In this document: positions 61,994 through 64,000 of the stretch, in pieces
Position numbering within the stretch: position 1 is the stretch's first letter
Layout: every line of letters begins with the position of its first letter
From: Pseudomonas sp. CCI4.2
GTDB taxonomy: Bacteria; Pseudomonadota; Gammaproteobacteria; Pseudomonadales; Pseudomonadaceae
Reading direction: 5' to 3'
Assembly (NCBI RefSeq): GCF_034350045.1
Contig: NZ_CP133781.1
Span: forward strand, 4,948,501-5,012,500
DNA length: 64,000 nucleotides
Made by a program: the position numbers and the translations under genes
Notes under the pieces: generated by a model
Database searches by the model: none
Told to the model about the DNA's origin: nothing
What the model saw: the letters and a program-made list of their open reading frames with translations, nothing else

Positions 61994-62775
61994 TGTACGA
62001 CTCCTTTGACGGGCACTTGATTCAGGCTTTTCATGATTTCGTCCTTGACCCAACTGCTGCGCGCTTCGCGCTTTAGGACTTCAAGGCGCATGCGCAGCAA
62101 CAGCACTGCGCCAAAGAAGCAATAGAACCCCAAGACCATGAACAGCAACGGCAGCCACATCTCGGCCGGCATCGCCGGTTTTTCCGTGAGGCTGAAGGTC
62201 GCGCCCTGGTGCAAGGTGCTCCACCATTCCACCGAGTATTTGATGATCGGTATGTTGATCACGCCAACAATCGCCAGTACCGCGCAGGCTTTGGCGGCGC
62301 TCTCGCGGTTGGTAATGGCGTTGCCGAGGGCAATCAGACCGAAGTACAGGAACAACAGAATCAACATCGATGTCAGGCGCGCATCCCACACCCACCACGA
62401 ACCCCAGGTCGGTTTGCCCCAGATGGCGCCAGTCACTAACGCCACGGCGGTCATCCAGGCCCCCACGGGAGCAGCACACTGCAGCGCAACATCGGCTATT
62501 TTCATCTTCCAGACCAGCCCGACCACACCGGCCACGGCCAACATCACGTAGCAGGACTGGGCGACCATGGCGGCCGGAACGTGAATATAAATGATGCGAA
62601 AACTGTTGCCCTGCTGATAGTCCGGCGGCGCAAAGGCGAGGCCCCATACCAGACCGATACCGATCAGCAACACGGCGGCGATGCTCAGCCAGGGCAGCAT
62701 GCGCCCGCTGATACCGTAAAACCATTTAGGTGAGCCCAGCTTGTGGAACCAGGTCCAACTGATGTTGCTTTTCAT
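61990..62775 (-). CDS. ccmC: Haem exporter subunit CcmC
   Basis: 261 residues from ATG 62775 (MKSNISWTWFHKLGSPKWFY) with AAGG upstream. ATG 62790 and a frame from 62850 are alternatives that add non-conserved residues. Six membrane segments and the WWD-type motif WGSWWVWDARLTSMLILL near residue 129, with His in YIHVPAAM. It loads haem onto CcmE. Confidence 0.94.
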   Translation of the reverse strand: MKSNISWTWFHKLGSPKWFYGISGRMLPWLSIAAVLLIGIGLVWGLAFAPPDYQQGNSFRIIYIHVPAAMVAQSCYVMLAVAGVVGLVWKMKIADVALQCAAPVGAWMTAVALVTGAIWGKPTWGSWWVWDARLTSMLILLFLYFGLIALGNAITNRESAAKACAVLAIVGVINIPIIKYSVEWWSTLHQGATFSLTEKPAMPAEMWLPLLFMVLGFYCFFGAVLLLRMRLEVLKREARSSWVKDEIMKSLNQVPVKGVVQ

Positions 62776-62850
62776 CACGCTGCCTTTCATCACAGTACTT
62801 TCAGGGTCTTTATTGATCAGCGCCCTCGGGCGGCGATGATCCAACCTCAA

Positions 62851-63522
62851 TTATTCGCCGACGCTGATCTTCAGGCCAGCGGCTATTGCAAAAGGTGTCA
62901 GGGTTACTGCCAAAGCGGTCAGGCTGCCAAGCCAAAGCAAGTAACCGGTGGCGGGCATGCCATGCAGCGCCGCTTGTAACGCGCCGCTGCCCAGAATCAA
63001 TACCGGGATGTACAACGGCAATATCAATAACGCCAACAATAATCCGCCGCGCTTCAAGCCGACGGTCAATGCCGCACCCACCGCGCCGAGCAAGCTTAGT
63101 ACCGGCGTACCCAGCAGCAGCGAGAGCAACAATACAGGCAGGCATTCACTGGGCAAACCCAGCATCAATGCCAATAACGGCGCCAATAGCACCAGCGCCA
63201 GTCCGGAAAACACCCAGTGTGCCAGCACCTTGGCTGAAACTAGAAGAGCCAGGGGGTGCGACGAAAGGACCCACTGCTCCAGTGAACCGTCTTCAAAATC
63301 ACTGCGAAACAGCCCGTCAAGCGAGAGCAGGACTGACAATAGCGCTGCCACCCAGACTAATCCCGGCGACAAGGTTTGCAACAATTGAGTCTCCGGGCCG
63401 ACGGCCAGCGGGAACAAGGCGATCACGATTGCGAAAAAAACCAGCGGGTTAGCCAATTCCGCCGGACGACGAAATAACAAACGTGCTTCACGGGCGACCA
63501 TCAGGGTAAACACATGACTCAT
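62851..63522 (-). CDS. ccmB: Haem exporter permease CcmB
   Basis: 223 residues from ATG 63522, overlapping the ccmA stop by 4 bp (ATGA). Six membrane segments with FRSDFEDGSLEQWVLSSHPL in the first cytoplasmic loop, the conserved CcmB feature. It is the membrane subunit of the CcmAB ATPase that releases holo-CcmE. Confidence 0.95.
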   Translation of the reverse strand: MSHVFTLMVAREARLLFRRPAELANPLVFFAIVIALFPLAVGPETQLLQTLSPGLVWVAALLSVLLSLDGLFRSDFEDGSLEQWVLSSHPLALLVSAKVLAHWVFSGLALVLLAPLLALMLGLPSECLPVLLLSLLLGTPVLSLLGAVGAALTVGLKRGGLLLALLILPLYIPVLILGSGALQAALHGMPATGYLLWLGSLTALAVTLTPFAIAAGLKISVGE

Positions 63523-64000
63523 ACCGCCCACTGCCCCAGATCAAGGTCTCGATAACCGCCAGGCATATGGCCCAGCGTATGGTGAGTGGTCAACACAACC
63601 ATGCCGCCGCGCTCGCAATGTGCCGCCAGGTGCGTTTCGAGTTGAGCCACACCTTGTTTGTCCAACGCGGTGAACGGTTCATCGAGGATCCACAACGGCG
63701 GGCTATCGAGGTACAGACGCGCCAACGCGACGCGCCGTTGCTGGCCTGCCGACAAGGTATGGCAAGGCACGTCTTCGAAGCCGCGCAAACCGACCGACTC
63801 CAGCGCGCGCCAAATATCGTCGCGGTGGGCGGGACGGTGCAAGGCACACAGCCATGTGAGGTTTTCCTCGGCGGTGAGCAGGTCCTTGATACCGGCAGCG
63901 TGGCCGATCCACAGCAGGTTGCGCGCCAGCTCGGTCCGCTGCGTCGCCAGCGGCTGGCCGTTAAGCAGCACGTCCCCCGCCGTCGGCTGCATCAGCCCGG
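63519..64000 (-). CDS. ccmA: Haem exporter ATPase CcmA, 3' part
   Basis: 160 C-terminal residues; the 5' end with Walker A lies beyond the right edge. Visible are the ABC signature LSAGQQRRVALARL, Walker B PLWILDEPFTALDKQG and the H-loop LTTHHTLG. It powers release of holo-CcmE and is the first gene seen of the leftward ccmABCDEFGHI operon. Confidence 0.95.
   Translation of the reverse strand, partial: GLMQPTAGDVLLNGQPLATQRTELARNLLWIGHAAGIKDLLTAEENLTWLCALHRPAHRDDIWRALESVGLRGFEDVPCHTLSAGQQRRVALARLYLDSPPLWILDEPFTALDKQGVAQLETHLAAHCERGGMVVLTTHHTLGHMPGGYRDLDLGQWAV

Overview
The window is chromosomal DNA of a fluorescent Pseudomonas (P. fluorescens/putida group). Gene order over the first 24 kb (gap, mfd, SNF2 helicase, MTI phosphorylase, nagZ, psrA, lexA, sulA, topA, fadA/fadB, usp, uup, slt) follows the PA3001-PA3020 block of P. 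aeruginosa as I remember it. The intergenic spaces carry the short palindromic repeats (TGTAGGAGCCAAC..., TGTGGGAGCAGGCTTGCC..., GCTGCCGAAGGCTGCGATC) typical of this group. Base composition is about 58-62% GC except in one island.

Layout. 1-24 kb is housekeeping: central metabolism, transcription-coupled repair, peptidoglycan recycling, the PsrA and LexA regulators with visible operators, topoisomerase I, the fatty-acid beta-oxidation complex FadBA, and a lytic transglycosylase. Divergent from fadB is a candidate free-standing small RNA. 24-30 kb holds a MOSC protein, cheV, a small Hpt-like protein, a NarL-type two-component pair and a YegS-type lipid kinase. 30-33 kb is a two-gene pslA-pslB unit with no other psl genes after it; a FleQ-type box lies in its leader. 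33-37 kb has a VOC protein, a divergent LysR/MFS efflux pair, a DUF2790 protein and an Fe(II)/2-oxoglutarate-oxygenase-like gene. 38-44 kb is an aldarate locus: glycerate kinase, CdaR-type and FadR-type regulators, GudP and GudD. 44-51 kb is mixed accessory DNA: DUF1345 protein, Fic protein, D-hydroxyacid dehydrogenase, a decayed efflux-gene remnant, RutR-like TetR regulator, urea transporter and a voltage-gated-type K+ channel. sbp (sulfate-binding protein) follows.

52.3-56.3 kb is the most unusual part. It is an AT-shifted segment bounded by two copies of the last ~55 bp of sbp. It carries an ~850-residue predicted peptidoglycan-attacking effector: a degenerate M23-like N-terminal region, an EF-hand, and a VgrG-3/TseP-like muramidase C-terminus. 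Directly downstream is a small secreted LprI/DUF1311-like protein, the likely immunity protein. Next comes a second small secreted protein preceded by a ~90 bp fragment of the effector gene itself. This looks like a transferred effector-immunity cassette with a record of recombination.

56.7-64 kb is the cytochrome c maturation operon, ccmABCDEFGHI, read leftward with overlapping start and stop codons, ending in a small lipoprotein gene. ccmA runs off the right edge and gap off the left edge.
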